Below are positions 26,193 to 38,868 of a stretch of 64,000 nucleotides of DNA, piece by piece. This DNA comes from Mimachlamys varia (Eukaryota > Mollusca > Bivalvia > Pectinida > Pectinidae). Within the stretch, counting starts at the first letter, position 1, and every line of letters begins with the position of its first letter. The stretch is taken from positions 2,108,001-2,172,000 of the forward strand of contig OX392538.1 in assembly GCA_947623455.1 (NCBI GenBank), read 5' to 3'. The translations under genes and the position numbers were made by a program. The notes beneath the pieces are model-generated. The model searched no databases and was not told where the DNA came from. It worked only from the letters and a program-made list of their open reading frames with translations.

Positions 26193-27880
26193 GTGTACAG
26201 TATAGTGGAAGAAGTAATTTCAAACGCAAAGCCTTTCTGGAAATATGTCAGATCCAAAACAAAGTCCAAAACTTCAATAACTAGGATCGTAGGACCAAAC
26301 AATGAGCTAACCACTTCAGATGAAGAAACTGCTAACATAATGAATGACTATTTTGTAAGTGTATTTGTTGAAGATGAAAATATTCAACTTTCTCACTTTC
26401 CTAACAGAACTTGCCAGTCACACCTAACCAACTTTAATGTATCAACGGAAGATGTCCAAAATGCAATCAAGCGGCTTAATCCCACCCCACAAAGCAGCTG
26501 GACCAGATGGTTTGCACCCCAAATTGTTTTTTGAAACATCAAACCAGATTTCGGAACCACTCAAAACCATATTTAACAAATCCATCCGGGAAGCTAAAAT
26601 ACCACCAGAATGGAATATTGCACATGTGTGCCCTATTCACAAAAAAGGCTCGACCAAACAGGCAGAAAATTATCGACCAATTGGTTTGACTTCTATTCCA
26701 TGTAAATTGCTACAACGCATTTTTAGAGACAAAATTTTGCAGCACATGAACAATAATAACTTGTTCACGAGGAGTCAACATGGTTTTAGACCAGGGCGTT
26801 CTTGCACAACCCAACTACTGGAAGTCCTGGAAGACTGGGCGACAAATATGGATGAAGGGGCAAATACAGATGTCATTTACCTCGATTTCTGTAAGGCTTT
26901 TGATAAAGTCTCACATAGGCTTCTACTCCACAAAATGCAAGCATATGGTATTACAGGTAAAGTCCACAGCTGGATACGGGAATACCTGACTAATTTGAAA
27001 CAAAGAGTTGTCATCAATGGAACCATTTCGACAGTTCCGAATGTGACGAGCGGGGTCCCCCAGGGTAGTGTGGTCGGCCCGATTTTATTTCTAATTTATG
27101 TTAATGACATTCCAGAATCAGTTGACTGCATGATGAAGCTTTTTGCAGATGATACTAAAATGTACTCGAGAACATCCACACCCAGGATGTATTAGAACTA
27201 CAGACCAACATCAACAAAGTTTGTGAATGGACAGAGAGGTGGCTCATGAAATTAAATTTAAATAAATGTAAACATTTGGAAATAGTTAATATATCTAATA
27301 ACAGTCAGTATGATTTCATAAACGAAGGAGTAACAACACCGATTGTCAAAACAAATAAGGAAAAAGATCATGAAGTATTTTTCGACAAACAGCTCAAATT
27401 CTGCGAACAGGTGTCAACATCAGTCTTCAGGGGAAACAGAATGTTGGGAATCATTTTTAGGACATTTGCATTTTTAAACCAATTATCCTTCCTTACGCTA
27501 TACAAATCTCCAGTTAGACCCCTAATCGAATACTGCTCAACGATATGGTCACCCCTTCTTAAAAAAGACATACAGTCCCTGGAAAACATACAAAGACGGG
27601 CAACTAAAAGGATAATCTCCCTGCAAGAATTACCCTACCTAGAACGTCTAAAACGTCTAGGTTTACCCACACTCGAGTATAGAAGACTTCGGGCTGATAT
27701 GATTCAAGTATATAAAATAATTAAGTGTGTGGACGATGCAGACAAATCTAAGCTATTCAAAGAATTCAACTACCCTGCAACTCGAGGTCACCAGAGAAAA
27801 CTCTTCAAAAATAATGCCGCTTAAATACCACCAAGAACATCTTCAGCAATCGTGTCTTCAACACGTCTCGTTTCTCGAAT
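26193..27880 (+). mobile_element. non-LTR retrotransposon (LINE) reverse transcriptase fragment
   Basis: The plus strand encodes most of a LINE reverse transcriptase: FWKYVRSKTK and LTTSDEETA lead in, then KAAGPDGLHP, PIHKKGS, NYRPIGL, QHGFRPGRSC, the catalytic YLDFCKAFDKVSH, SGVPQGSVVGP and LFADDTKM, followed by the C-terminal region with IEYCSTIWSP and LERLKRLGLPTLEYRR. The protein resembles the CR1/Jockey groups. Frameshifts near 26475 and 27180 divide it into three frames, and the endonuclease domain is absent. It is a dead, 5'-truncated copy in intron 1 of SPR copy D, in the opposite orientation to the gene. Confidence 0.85.
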
Positions 27881-28436
27881 AAGAGCACTCCTGCGCTGTA
27901 TTAATTGCACTGGTTACCTGTACAATACAGGTCACAATACAAAATCTTGGTATACACATACAAGGCACTGAATGGAATAGCTCCCAGTACATAAGGGAGC
28001 TAGGTACCCTGTATCAGCCGTCACGATTACCGAGGTCGGAGACAGAATAATTGATGTGTGTCCCAAAATCTCGTACTGTCACCAATGGAAACCGGTGTTT
28101 TGGGAGAGTTTCGGCCACCTTGTGGAATAGCTTACCGCTTACCATCCGCTATCCGAAAAAAACAAATACTCTGGCCAAATTCAAGAAACATCTGAAGACG
28201 TATCTTTCACGTCTGCATATTAGGGTATCAACTTAGACGACATGTATATACTGACATTTCTTTATCTAGTTCGTATTTATATGCATTTTTTTATATTGTC
28301 ACATTATCTTAGCTTCTTTATTTATGCACTGTAAGTATCAAATCATTATCTACATGTTGTGAAGCGCTTTAGAGTAATTTTACAAATTACATAGAGCGCT
28401 ATACAAATGTTGTATATTATTATTATTATTACAAGC
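27881..28436 (+). mobile_element. second LINE 3' fragment with (ATT)n tail
   Basis: It encodes the C-terminal end of a different LINE: LHWLPVQYRSQYKIL and YKALNGIAP, then VTNGNRCFGRVSATLWNSLP and KFKKHLKTYL. It ends at GCGCTTTAGAGT, GAGCGCTATACAAATG and (ATT)n. Two stops interrupt the middle. It lies directly against the first LINE piece, as a nested or adjacent insertion. Confidence 0.7.
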
Positions 28437-29134
28437 TTTACCGAACATTATCTTACAGTGTACGTGAGTGAAGAACGTCAGCCAATATTTGTTTACCGCG
28501 GCTACCTGATATTTGCGCTTCCGGTTCTATTTTTATACGAGCAATCACGTGATTGTTTTCGAATCATGTGACCACTACCTGCTCCCGGTTCCGTGCCGAT
28601 TCGCAAGAAAACATAAGAAATGTTTTTTTAACATAGAAAACGATAATAAAAATATAACTATGGTACTGATGTGTTTAGTAATAAATCTTGATATTAAATA
28701 CATATGTTATTGTTTGATAATCTAAACTGTTAAGGTTAAACAAAATATAGAAAATGTTTCATGTCGTACCATGTTGAGATTCCTATAATTAGTCGAATGG
28801 CGGCGACGAAATTGAGCAGACGAGCACCAAATTTAGCGAAAAATGCCGTTTTAATGGTACTTTCATGTGAAATGACACACTTGAGACCTTGATTATCCTT
28901 CTTAAAATAACATTTGCCTTCAGAAAATGTATTTCATTTGGAAATTGGTCCAAACACGAGCTAATTATTATTATTATGTAAGATTATGTTTTAATGAACG
29001 GACATAACGAGTTCTAATTATTGAAAATACACGTTGATTGGGGTAATGAATTGAGTTGGTCTTGAAACAAATTCAATGTGCATTGCGAAGTCATGCCAAC
29101 TCAATACATCACCTCATGCAATCGACCAAAGCAA
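28437..29134. other. intronic DNA, nothing recognised
   Basis: No coding or repeat structure is evident in this part of copy D intron 1. Confidence 0.4.
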
Positions 29135-29420
29135 GATTTAATCCTTAAATGAACTAGGGACAAGACTGGGTTTTCCAGAAGGAAAGATGGTCTCTGACAC
29201 ACACTATATAAATCTATGTCACATCAAAATGTCACGTCCTCAGAGTGAGAACTGAGGCATATTTCTGAATCACAAGCCACCGTCATATCATACAAGGATA
29301 AAGATTTATTCTCAATGAGATCAAAATGGCGACCATAAATCTTGTAAGTACTAAGATATTTTGCAATAAGTGCCATGATTACCTCAATCAGAATCTGAAA
29401 TTAAAATACAGGTGCTTAAC
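29135..29420 (-). mobile_element. retroelement 3'-region debris
   Basis: A weak antisense match to the dispersed tail (AAATGAACTAGGGACAAGAC, then ATGTCACGTCCTCAGAGTGAG). Confidence 0.35.
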
Positions 29421-29499
29421 TACTTAACATACTGATTTAAAGTACTCCTTCAGTTTCCAGTTTCAAATATAAACATAAAATGCTGATGCAAATTTACTT

Positions 29500-29950
29500 A
29501 AAGGTCCAATATACGTAACTTTGAAAGCGAATAATAACTTATTATGTTTATAGAATAAGGTAAGATTAACTGATATCAGCAATATTCAAAATGAATTCTT
29601 TCGCGGTTACCGGTACAGCAGCAGTCGAAACACGCTATTTGTAAACACGCGTCCATTTCGAACCGTCTTCTACCTTCAGTTTGTTGTTGAAGTGGGGCCC
29701 ACCTGAATTATGTTCTTGTTAGTTACCGCTCAGGTTTACTTCGTTTTAGGCTTATTTTTGCATGGTTATCAACTGGATTTTTTTCAGAATTTTATCAGAA
29801 TCACGAAAATTTCCCCGAGGTTACGTATATTTGGCCTTCAATATACTGATCATTCAACTGAAGTTTCATCAAAATCTGAAGATTGATTGAGATGAAGTTC
29901 TCTGGGACAAGTTACTGAGGAGGTATACATATCTCATGATATTTAGAGTG
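29500..29950. repeat. dispersed repeat, second copy at 32000-32460
   Basis: Long shared stretches include GGTTACCGGTA, TTAGTTACCGCTCAGGTTTA, GGTTATCAACTGGATTTTTT and ATACTGATCATTCAACTGAAG. The end is shared with the flank of the SPR exon 1 donor in copies A and C. Confidence 0.6.
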
Positions 29951-29959
29951 TCTTAATAC

Positions 29960-30499
29960 CTGCACAATAAAGATGACCTGTTGGCAAAGGAATTGAAGTA
30001 AGACCTGACGTCATGTTGACGACCACACGTGACTTTGTAGAATCGGAGAAAGTCTGGAAGAAGCTTGTGTTAAGTAGGATCATCCCTGTCAGGTTGACGT
30101 CGAAGTACTTCCGGACTGACGTGGAGTCGAAGATTTCCAACGCTTTCTGTGACAAATCACTTACAGTAGCACAGTTGTGAACGATCATATATTGCTCAAA
30201 ATTGTTTTGAGACATGTTGTTTCCTTCAAAACTTGATCAAATATGCCTTTGAAATAATCTTTCTTTTCTACGTTTCCTTGGTCATATTCCCGCACTAAGA
30301 CGCTGATTTCCGGCGCCACAGACAATACTTCAGATTTAACACTTTCCAACGTTTCCTTATTCCTCGCCATGAGGACTATGACGGAGCTAGGGGGAAGCTT
30401 GGCACTAAACTGTAATGCTATAGATTTTCCCAGTCCTCGGCTGGCGCCGGTAATAGCTACGAAGGTTGTCTTGAGGAATATGTTTTGTTGTTCCGCCAT
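29960..30499 (-). CDS. SPR copy D exon 1 (frameshifted)
   Basis: Starts MAEQQN and is open to the missing base near 30218; the second part, MSQNNFEQYMIVHNC to LYCAG, is in another frame. Confidence 0.75.
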
Positions 30500-30599
30500 T
30501 CGGTTGTTCAGGCCTGTTTGTGGTGTATGTCTTACGTAACTGTAATATGCAGCATTTTCACACCCCGTTGCACAATCTTTACGTAACATCCCACGCAAT

Positions 30600-31999
30600 T
30601 ATAACATAACTTTTCATTACAGTGCTGTGGATCATTTTCATTGATGAAGACCCAGCATGAGTCATCAAAGTGTCAGTTACATTTCAATGACTTTTAAAGA
30701 AACGTTGTATGTCACCACATGCTTAGAAACCACAGCTCACCATACAGGTAATAGGAGTATCCATATATACCTACCTGTGTCCTTACCTGTACAGATGTAA
30801 TATGATTTATCTGTATTTTTATGTATATATTATCTATGATGTCGATTGAAGAAGTCTGTAGTTTGTTACTTATATAAGCACAAGAATGAAAAATTCTTAT
30901 TTTATGCCAGATGATATTCGATAAATTTGATTGTTTGATGTTTCTCTCTTGTGTAAAGATAATATGTTGTTCGTGGACCGACCACTGGACTCCCTTAACC
31001 TGGCAGCTCCTATCAAAATATTCATATAGATGTATACATTCATTCTTATAATTACAAGCAGTAATTATAAGCATGAATGTATACATTCAAGTGATAAATA
31101 TTTCATTACTATTTGTACATTTTGATATTTTTTGTAAAATACCAGTTAATAGAATTAAAATTAAAAATTCAATATTGTGATTTTTTTATTTATCTTCCGA
31201 AAAGTCAGTTTAACTGTGTCTACCTAAGCTGTCAGTGTTGTGATAGTAAGTACCTGTGTTGTTTCAGTGAAGAACACCTATTCCACTCTGGCCAACTTTT
31301 TTCCCTACCTTTTTCTCACTTAAAATCCCAAAAGTTGGCTAGACTGGAAGACACCAAAGAGAAGACCCAGGCAGGTCAAGTACATAATTATGCCTGGAGG
31401 GTAATTGATTCTACCTGTAGATCTATATCTGTCCTTTTTTAGCTAGATACAAATGTATCATGAAAGTCATTAGTTTAATTTAAAAGTACAATAAATGTGA
31501 CTGGCATATTAGGCTACTTATTTCTAATATAGGCTAATCTAACTGCATATTATTTATTTGTTGTATTACGGACTTGGCTAGGGTCCGTGGTTGTATGTTT
31601 AGAAATTAGAATATACAACTAATTGAAATGATTCCTATAAACTGACCTGGTTTTGAATTTTGGTTCTTTTTTTTTTTAAATAATTATTACATATACCCAT
31701 GCATATTAAATACACTCTGTAATTGTCTTCGATATTTAGGCCTACATTTGGGAAATGCATCATTTTTTTAAATTGAATTCTTTTATATTGATAATAAGAA
31801 AAAAAGTAGTATAATGCATTTAGCGACTGAGCGTAACAATATTTGGCCCAATATAAACTGTAAATAATTTTTCATCATGTATTCATTTGATAAGTATATA
31901 TATGTAAAGATTTAAAAATCAAAATGTATCATTTGATTGTATTAATTCAAGTGTCACAAAGTACTTATTCTAAAGACCCAGTATACGTAACTTTTGGCA
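30600..31999. other. intergenic DNA between SPR copies D and E, left part
   Basis: AT-rich and without a recognised gene. It contains the hairpin at 31030-31086. Confidence 0.4.
31030..31086. repeat. 26-bp inverted repeat (hairpin)
   Basis: Arms 31030-31055 and 31061-31086 pair at 25 of 26 positions around a 5-base loop, AAGCA. Confidence 0.9.
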
Positions 32000-32460
32000 A
32001 AACTTGAAGCAAAAATCAAGCCTAATAACTTTTTTATTTATAAATTAAGTTAAGATGAACTGATGCGGTTACCGGTAAAGCAGCAGTTGAAATTCGGTAT
32101 TTGTAAGCACGCCTCCATTTTGAACTGTCTTCTAACATCGGCTTGTTATTGAAGTGGGCCCCAGCCGAATTATTTTCAATTCTTTGGTTTTTTTTTGTCA
32201 AGAGTTTCTTGTTAGTTACCGCTCAGGTTTACTTGGTTTTAGGCTTAATTTTGCATGGTTATCAACTGGATTTTTTTTCAGAATTTTTTCAGAATCACGA
32301 AAATTTCCCCGAGGTTACGTATATTGGGCCTTTAATATACTGATCATTCAACTGAAGTTTCATCAAAATCTGAATATTGATTGAGATGAAGTTCTCTGGG
32401 AAAAGTTACTGAGGAAGTATACATATCTCATGATATTTATAGTGTCTTAAGTATTTCCTG
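32000..32460. repeat. dispersed repeat, partner of 29500-29950
   Basis: Same landmarks as the partner copy, diverged by several indels. The motif GTTACGTATATTGGGCCTTTAA occurs in part twice, near 32315 and 32463. Confidence 0.6.
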
Positions 32461-33009
32461 AAGTTACGTATATTGGGCCTTTAAGTGCCATATTTAAGAA
32501 AATCAGAATTTGGTAAATAACCGATATAGACTTATATTGTTTTCTAATAAATTATATTTTAATGTTATTCTAATTACTATCAATGTATTATTAAATTATT
32601 AAATGTTTTGAATTAAACAAAGCAAAATTTTTATCTGAACAGAGACGTATAAAACCAGAGCTAGTCCAAAGATTATATCCACTTCTTAAATATCAAATAT
32701 TCTCAATGATTTTTAATTTCATGTCATGAATGTGGTTTATATAAACATGATTAACTTGAGCAAAACTCAAAATATTTATTATCATATGATCCTGGTCATC
32801 TCCACCTGAGCTCTTTAATCAAATTGGTTCTAAATTTGACCAGTGATAGTAAGGTGAAGAATTCAAACCTCAATTGTGTCACTGACAGGCTTACGTCAGC
32901 AGGTGTTCCAAGATGAGGCTGAGACAAGTCAGGTAATTACCTGAGGCCTGAGGGTCAAATCAAAACATCTGACCCATACTGAAAAACCTGACTAAATTAA
33001 AACCAAGGT
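32461..33009. other. intergenic, nothing recognised
   Basis: AT-rich DNA without coding or repeat structure that I can name. Confidence 0.4.
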
Positions 33010-33410
33010 GTAGTGTACTACTAGTTTACCTGTAGTTTAAATGTAGTGCACTGCTAGTTTACCTGTAGCGCACTCCTATTTTACCTGTAGTGCACTGCTA
33101 GTTTAAATGTAGTGCACTGCTAGTTAAACGTAGCGCACTCCTATTTTACCTGTAGTGCACTGCTAGTTTAAATGTAGTGCACTGCTAGTTTACCTGTAGT
33201 TTAAATGTAGTACACTGCTAGTTTACCTGTAGTTTAAATGTAATGCACTACTGGTTTACCTGTAGTTTAAATGTAGTGCACTGCTAGTTTAAACGTAGTG
33301 CGCTACTAGTTTACCTGTATTTTAAATGTAGTACACTACTAGTTTACCTGTAGTTTAAATGTAGTGCACTGCTAGTTTAAACGTAGTGCACTGCTAGTGC
33401 ACTAGGTGTA
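33010..33410 (+). repeat. degenerate tandem repeat with TAGTGCACTGCTAGTTT
   Basis: More than a dozen imperfect units combine TGTAGTTTAAATG, TAGTGCACTGCTAG and TTTACC, in irregular lengths of about 20-50 bp. Confidence 0.8.
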
Positions 33411-33436
33411 AAAGTAAGCTTACACTCAACTGTATC

Positions 33437-33740
33437 TGAAATTTGACGTTACACACACAATTATGCTGCACCTTTTCAATTTAGTAAAAGTTATAGTATG
33501 CCGAAAAAAATAATTAAACTGCATCATACAGCTGTTTCGTCCTCATAGGACTCGCCAGTGATGCTAGAGGCCAAAAGGAATCCAAAATTTCTAAACTGAT
33601 GTAAAAGCTGAATGGTCAGGTGCGTAAACCCCTGTTATTTATGAATTTAGAAGTAAAATTACACTAGTTTTGTATTATTTCAAATCGTCTCCTGCGACAA
33701 TGTGTATATTATTTACCGTGCCACTACTCAAATGAGATTA
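33437..33740 (-). repeat. hammerhead-bearing repeat copy
   Basis: The hammerhead at 33521-33564 is flanked by the family body: AAAAGG, then GGTCAGGTGCGTAAACCCC and TAGTTTTGTAT on the plus strand. A second body without the ribozyme is at 34363-34570. Confidence 0.6.
33521..33564 (-). ncRNA. hammerhead ribozyme motif with core mutation
   Basis: Stem I GCATCA/TGATGC is perfect, stem II is GTCC/GGAC, and GAAA and the short stem III with TA at the cleavage position are present. The core reads CTGGCGA where CTGANGA is required, so cleavage is predicted to be lost. Confidence 0.7.
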
Positions 33741-34362
33741 ACTGTGGCTATGGAGGCTCCAGCAAACCTCGGGGACTAAAATTCCACCAGCAGAGTCTGC
33801 CACCCTCTATCATGAAAGTAATTATCAAGGTAAGGAGCTGCTGTTTCAAGATACTTCGAAGGCGTGCTGAATTAGATTCCATTATGAAGTTCGACAAATC
33901 TACCAGGCCCTTTAAAAATGATAATACATGAATGATTAAAATAAAAAAAATCAACAAAAATCTGTTTTTCTTGACTGCTGTATGTAAGACCTATGTATTG
34001 GTTTTCGAAACATCTGTATATTCTCTTGTTGTTGTTTTTTTGTTTTAATTTGTAATAAAGATGTACCATTTAAGTAAAAAATACATAGTTTTATTACTGT
34101 ATGCTAGCACTGTTTGCTGTGTGATTGTACTGTATTGCTCGTTCTTTTAACTGGAAAAGAGGGTGAGCTTTACAAAATGTACAACTTTGATTTTAGCAAT
34201 ATTAATTTGGCCCAACCTGGTAAAATTTTGTGAAACCTTGTTTTTGCTCGACAAATGATCTAAACGGTTTCACTCACATGGTGTGTATGTCTGTGGAAAG
34301 CTGGTAAAGTAACGACCACAAGTTGTGGCCCTGATTCGTTATCAAAGGTCCAGAGAAATGAA
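33741..34362. other. intergenic, nothing recognised
   Basis: No gene or repeat is named here. Confidence 0.35.
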
Positions 34363-34570
34363 GCCGAGTGATGCTAGAGGCCAAAAGGTGGGAATTCTAA
34401 ATTTCTAAGCCAATGTAGAAGCAGATGGGTCAGGTGCGTAAAACCCCTTTAATTTATAAATTTAGAAGTAAGATTAAACTAGTTTTGTATAATTTTAAAT
34501 CGTGTACTACGAAAAAGTGTATATTATGTATCGTACAACTACTCAAATGTTAGTTACGTAATAATTACTT
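34363..34570 (-). repeat. hammerhead-repeat body, ribozyme truncated
   Basis: It resembles 33559-33740 closely from AGTGATGCTAGAGGCC onward but breaks off inside stem I of the hammerhead. It ends about 70 bp before the start codon of SPR copy E. Confidence 0.6.
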
Positions 34571-34640
34571 GGGGTGTAATGTAATCATGTGTTTTAGCAG
34601 TCAAGAGTGACACGCACCACAAGCAGGCCTGATCGACGGA

Positions 34641-35180
34641 ATGGCGGAACAAAAAAACATATTCCTAAAGAAAACCTTCTTAGCTATAACCGGCGCCAGC
34701 GAGGACTGGGGAGATCTATAACATTACAGTTTAGTGCCAAGCTTCCCCCTAGCTCTTTCATAGTACTCATGGCGAGGAATAAGGAAACGTTGGAAAGTGT
34801 TAAATCTGAAGAATTGTCTGTGGCGCCGGATATGAACGTCTTAGTGCGGGAATATGACCAAGGAAACGTGAAAAAGAAGGATTATTTCAAATTCATATTT
34901 GATCAAGTTTTGATGGAAAACAACATATCTCAAAACGACTTTGAGCAATATATGATCGTTCACAACTGTGCTACTCTCGGTGATGTTTCACAGAAAGCGT
35001 TGGAACTGTCTGACACCACGTCAGTCCGGAAGTACTTCGACGTCAACCTGACTGGGATGATCCTACTTAACACGAGCTTCTTCAAGACTTTCTCCGATTC
35101 TACAAAGTCACGTGTCATCATCAATATGACGTCAGCCGTTACCTCAGCACCTTTTGCGTCAGTACATATGTATTATTTAG
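34641..35180 (+). CDS. SPR copy E exon 1 (frameshifted)
   Basis: 540 bp, one short of copies A and C, ending at the donor G|GTATAT. After the deletion the frame continues through GLGRSITLQF, HNCAT and NMTSA to MYYLG. Confidence 0.7.
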
Positions 35181-36569
35181 GTATATAGTATCTATCAAAC
35201 AACCTAAATATTTTATGTTTTCAGCTCTCAGCTATTCATTAATAAAGATGATCGATTTTTAGTATACAATTATTATGCATAATATATTCAATGACATTAT
35301 AAATAGGATAATATAACCCACAATGTTTTTTCTTATTGACATAATTTTGAAATAATTGTCAATGTGAATGATTAATGATGTCCATTAAGGATGATGAGTT
35401 TGATATATTACTAAACTCAGCTTAATTATGTTATATTGGAAATATCGACATAATAACATTTTACCAAGAAACACTGTATAAACAAATGTGTAAGTACATG
35501 TGTTGTACATTCATATCTGCAAGCCACAAGCGTTGGAACTGTCTGACCCCCATCGTTAGTAAATATCAGAGATATTCCAGACATTAAAAACTTACAACAC
35601 AAGGATTCGAGAGTTGCAGAATAATGAAGAGTTATATAATCGCCTCATGATCTAATCGGGAAACATTCTATAACCTTTTGTGATATGAAGATGGAATGAG
35701 CTCAAAGTAAAACATACAGAGAATAACAACGCATAAACATGTCATAATCCGAACTCAAAATCGATTACACCAGTGGTAGATTGTGAACAAAGAAAAGATG
35801 TACACGGAGACCCTTGAAAAAATACTACAGATCTCAATTTGATGGCGTAATATTTGCTATCATGAGATATAGATTTACATGGGTTTTTCGGACATGAAAC
35901 AGAAGACGGTAAACCTTCTTGAGCACATGGTCTTGTTATTTTGTACTATCAACGTGTCACCTATGATATGGATGCTAAGGACATGTATTTATATTGCCAT
36001 CAAAGCTTTTGATTATCGTGGTAAAACTCAACAAAATCAGATAATACCATAACGTCAACAAAATCATAATCAGGACTTGATTAACTGGTGACAAAATATG
36101 AACAAAGAAAAATTTACCTGGATACCCTTTGAAAGGAAAAGATATTAAAACCATGTGTTCCGGAAGAATAAGCGTATTCTGCGTCATCTTGAAATTAATT
36201 GAAGGATTTTAACAGGAAGAAAAGGAATGAACATACAGTCAACTACTTCTTGAACTAGATTAGATTGATCAGTATGTTTCTATTACTTGATTTGCGATAT
36301 TCAATTAAATATATAAAATAGTAAACGTATGAATGCAAAAATATAGCGGGAACATATCTAATTGAAAGTTATAGAAATATATTTATAATATAATTTGAAA
36401 AATGAAATAAGATCTGAAATAAAATCAGATTAAAAAAAAGTAGTTTTATAAAACTGCGGATAGCTAAATTGGTTTCAGTAATATAAACCGAGGGCTGGTT
36501 TATGTAAGTTTTGTATATAACTTAATGTTACTGGCCATTATTGTTGGTTGGTACTAATGCTTTCAACAG
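35181..36569 (+). other. intron 1 of SPR copy E with repeat debris
   Basis: A short duplicate of exon 1 (AAGCGTTGGAACTGTCTGAC) occurs at about 35527-35547. Retroelement fragments follow: plus-strand pieces at 35560-35700 and antisense tail pieces at 35740-35830 and 36045-36190. Confidence 0.5.
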
Positions 36570-36718
36570 GTAAGGCTGCCCGAGACATGTTTATGCGAGT
36601 ACTGGACGTTGAGCGTCTCTGAGGATACTGACGTTCGCTCCTGGTATCGCTGACACCTAGATGACAAGAGAAGCTGAGACGATGGCAAGGGATAAATCCA
36701 CCGCTGATATGAGCACAG
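36570..36718 (+). pseudogene. SPR copy E exon 2 (broken)
   Basis: The acceptor and [12 protein letters not shown] are intact. A 4-base deletion and a premature TAG follow. A donor-like GTACGA lies at 36719. Confidence 0.65.
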
Positions 36719-36849
36719 TACGAAATTACAGCACTGATATAATGCTTTCGATTAGTATTCAACTTTGATGTATTTAAAAACTATAGAATCGTAGTTGCCG
36801 AGCTGACGTAAATTCATATTCAGTAGTTGGTAACCGCTTTGTGGACTTG

Positions 36850-37102
36850 CTACTCTTCCGTCATTCGCCATTATATATGGGTGACACGAAACCATACCTG
36901 GTAGTTGGTGATCGGTTAGTTGACTTGCTTCTCTACCTTGGTGACACGAATCCATACCTGGTAGTTGGTGACCGGTTAGTTGACTTGCTTCTCTACCTTG
37001 GTGACACGAATCCATACCTGGTAGTTGGTGACCGGTTAGTTGACTTGCTTCTCTACCTTGGTGACACGAATCCATACCTGGTAGTTGGTGACCGGTTAGT
37101 TG
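36850..37102 (+). repeat. 60-bp tandem repeat, left part
   Basis: About four units begin GTTGACTTGCTTCTCTACC and continue through CACGAATCCATACCTGG and TAGTTGGTGACCGG. The period is 60 bp, so both strands stay open. Confidence 0.9.
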
Positions 37103-37641
37103 TGAACCATTAAATGTTTTTATGTCATATAATTTCAAGGAAAAAACATTGAATATATTTATTTGCAAACTTTATATCGATTCGAGAACTTACAGATTTA
37201 CAGCTAATATATAGAGTAAGATTCGATATTTCAGTAGTCACTTTCATATAACAAGTAGGTTATCTGTGTTTCGACCTTGGTCAAGTCTTCTGTAAGATAT
37301 ACCGGTAAACAATTCTTACATAAGTGATATAGGCCCTTAGAGATATAAACATTTCTTACATAAGTTATACCCAAGTTACCATTCAGCTATCTGTTATTTC
37401 ATAAGATAAGTTGTGCCTCGCCAGAATATGACACGTTGCAGTTATTCGGTATAAATACAGGTACTATTCATATGTAAAAGGGTCGGTCCCGAGGAACACA
37501 CTTAGTCGGTCCCGAGGAACACACTGAGTCGGTTTCCGGAGGGCGTACCATGAACATCGGTATACTCTCCACATAATAAAACTTCATCTCCACCTACAAC
37601 TGGACTTGGAATCATTTTTATACTCCACTACACCTGTTACA
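37103..37641 (+). repeat. left LTR of the non-coding LTR element
   Basis: 539 bp, TG to CA. It contains a direct repeat of GTCGGTCCCGAGGAACACAC. Confidence 0.9.
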
Positions 37642-38324
37642 AGTTGGCGCCGTGACCTCCGAAGAAAACCTGCCGGACACACACGAAGTACTCCACTATT
37701 TTTCGATCAACGATCAGCGATTCAGTAAGTAGATTAATTTTCTTTTCTTTTTCTAGAAACATTTGTACCAAAATTTAGGTTTACTTTCACTTATAGTTTT
37801 ACTTACTCTTTATAAAAATAATGGCCAATATGATAAAGAAAGTTACAGGTTTCAACAAAAATGAATACACAAAGTTCGAAATAAATGTTCAACATAAAGA
37901 TATAACATGATCACATAAATTCTCGTTTTTCCACACATCACACAACACTAAAACATACAGTTAGGGAATAACCAAGCTTAGGACTTAACATAAATACGTA
38001 AATACAATGAAGAACTCCGACCGGCCACACCAATACCGCATCAGACAATACACCATACATCCATAACCATAATCTAAGCAATACCATTTAAACACCTACA
38101 TTGCCATATAAGTAATGATACATAATAAACAGCATATGCAGGCAACTTAAATAATTGCCCTATGTCCATATATATAAAATAACACCTATGACTTGATCAT
38201 GGATCAATAAAACTCTTACACTATGAAAGTGTGCGAATTGAACCCTCATTATACAGCCCTTTCTTTTATTGGATGATATCAAATTATAACCAATTTGAAA
38301 TCAAATTAATACAAAGGGACGAAA

Positions 38325-38868
38325 TGAACCATTAAATGTTTTTATGTCATATAATTTCAAGGAAAAAATATTGAATATATTTATTTGCAAACTTTATATC
38401 GATTCGAGAACTTACAGATTTACAGCTAATATATAGAGTAAGATTCGATATTTCAGTAGTCACTTTCATATAACAAGTAGGTTATCTGTGTTTCGACCTT
38501 GGTCAAGTCTTCTGTAAGATATACCGGTAAACAATTCTTACATAAGTGATATAGGCCCTTAGAGATATAAACATTTCTTACATAAGTTATACCCAAGTTA
38601 CCATTCAGCTATCTGTTATTTAACTTCTTAAGATAAGTTGTGCCTCGCCAGAATATGACACGTTGCAGTTATTCGGTATAAATACAGGTACTATTCATAT
38701 GTAAAAGGGTCGGTCCCGAGGAACACACTTAGTCGGTCCCGAGGAACACACTGAGTCGGTTTCCGGAGGGCGTACCATGAACATCGGTATACTCTCCACA
38801 TAATAAAACTTCATCTCCACCTACAACTGGACTTGGAATCATTTTTATACTCCACTACACCTGTTACA
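38325..38868 (+). repeat. right LTR of the non-coding LTR element
   Basis: 544 bp. It differs from the left LTR mainly by five extra bases in TTATTTAACTTCTTAAGA. Confidence 0.9.

Noticed and set aside
30500..30598. Upstream in-frame ATG of SPR copy D
   Set aside because: The extra 33 residues have no counterpart in the other copies, which all begin at MAD or MAE.
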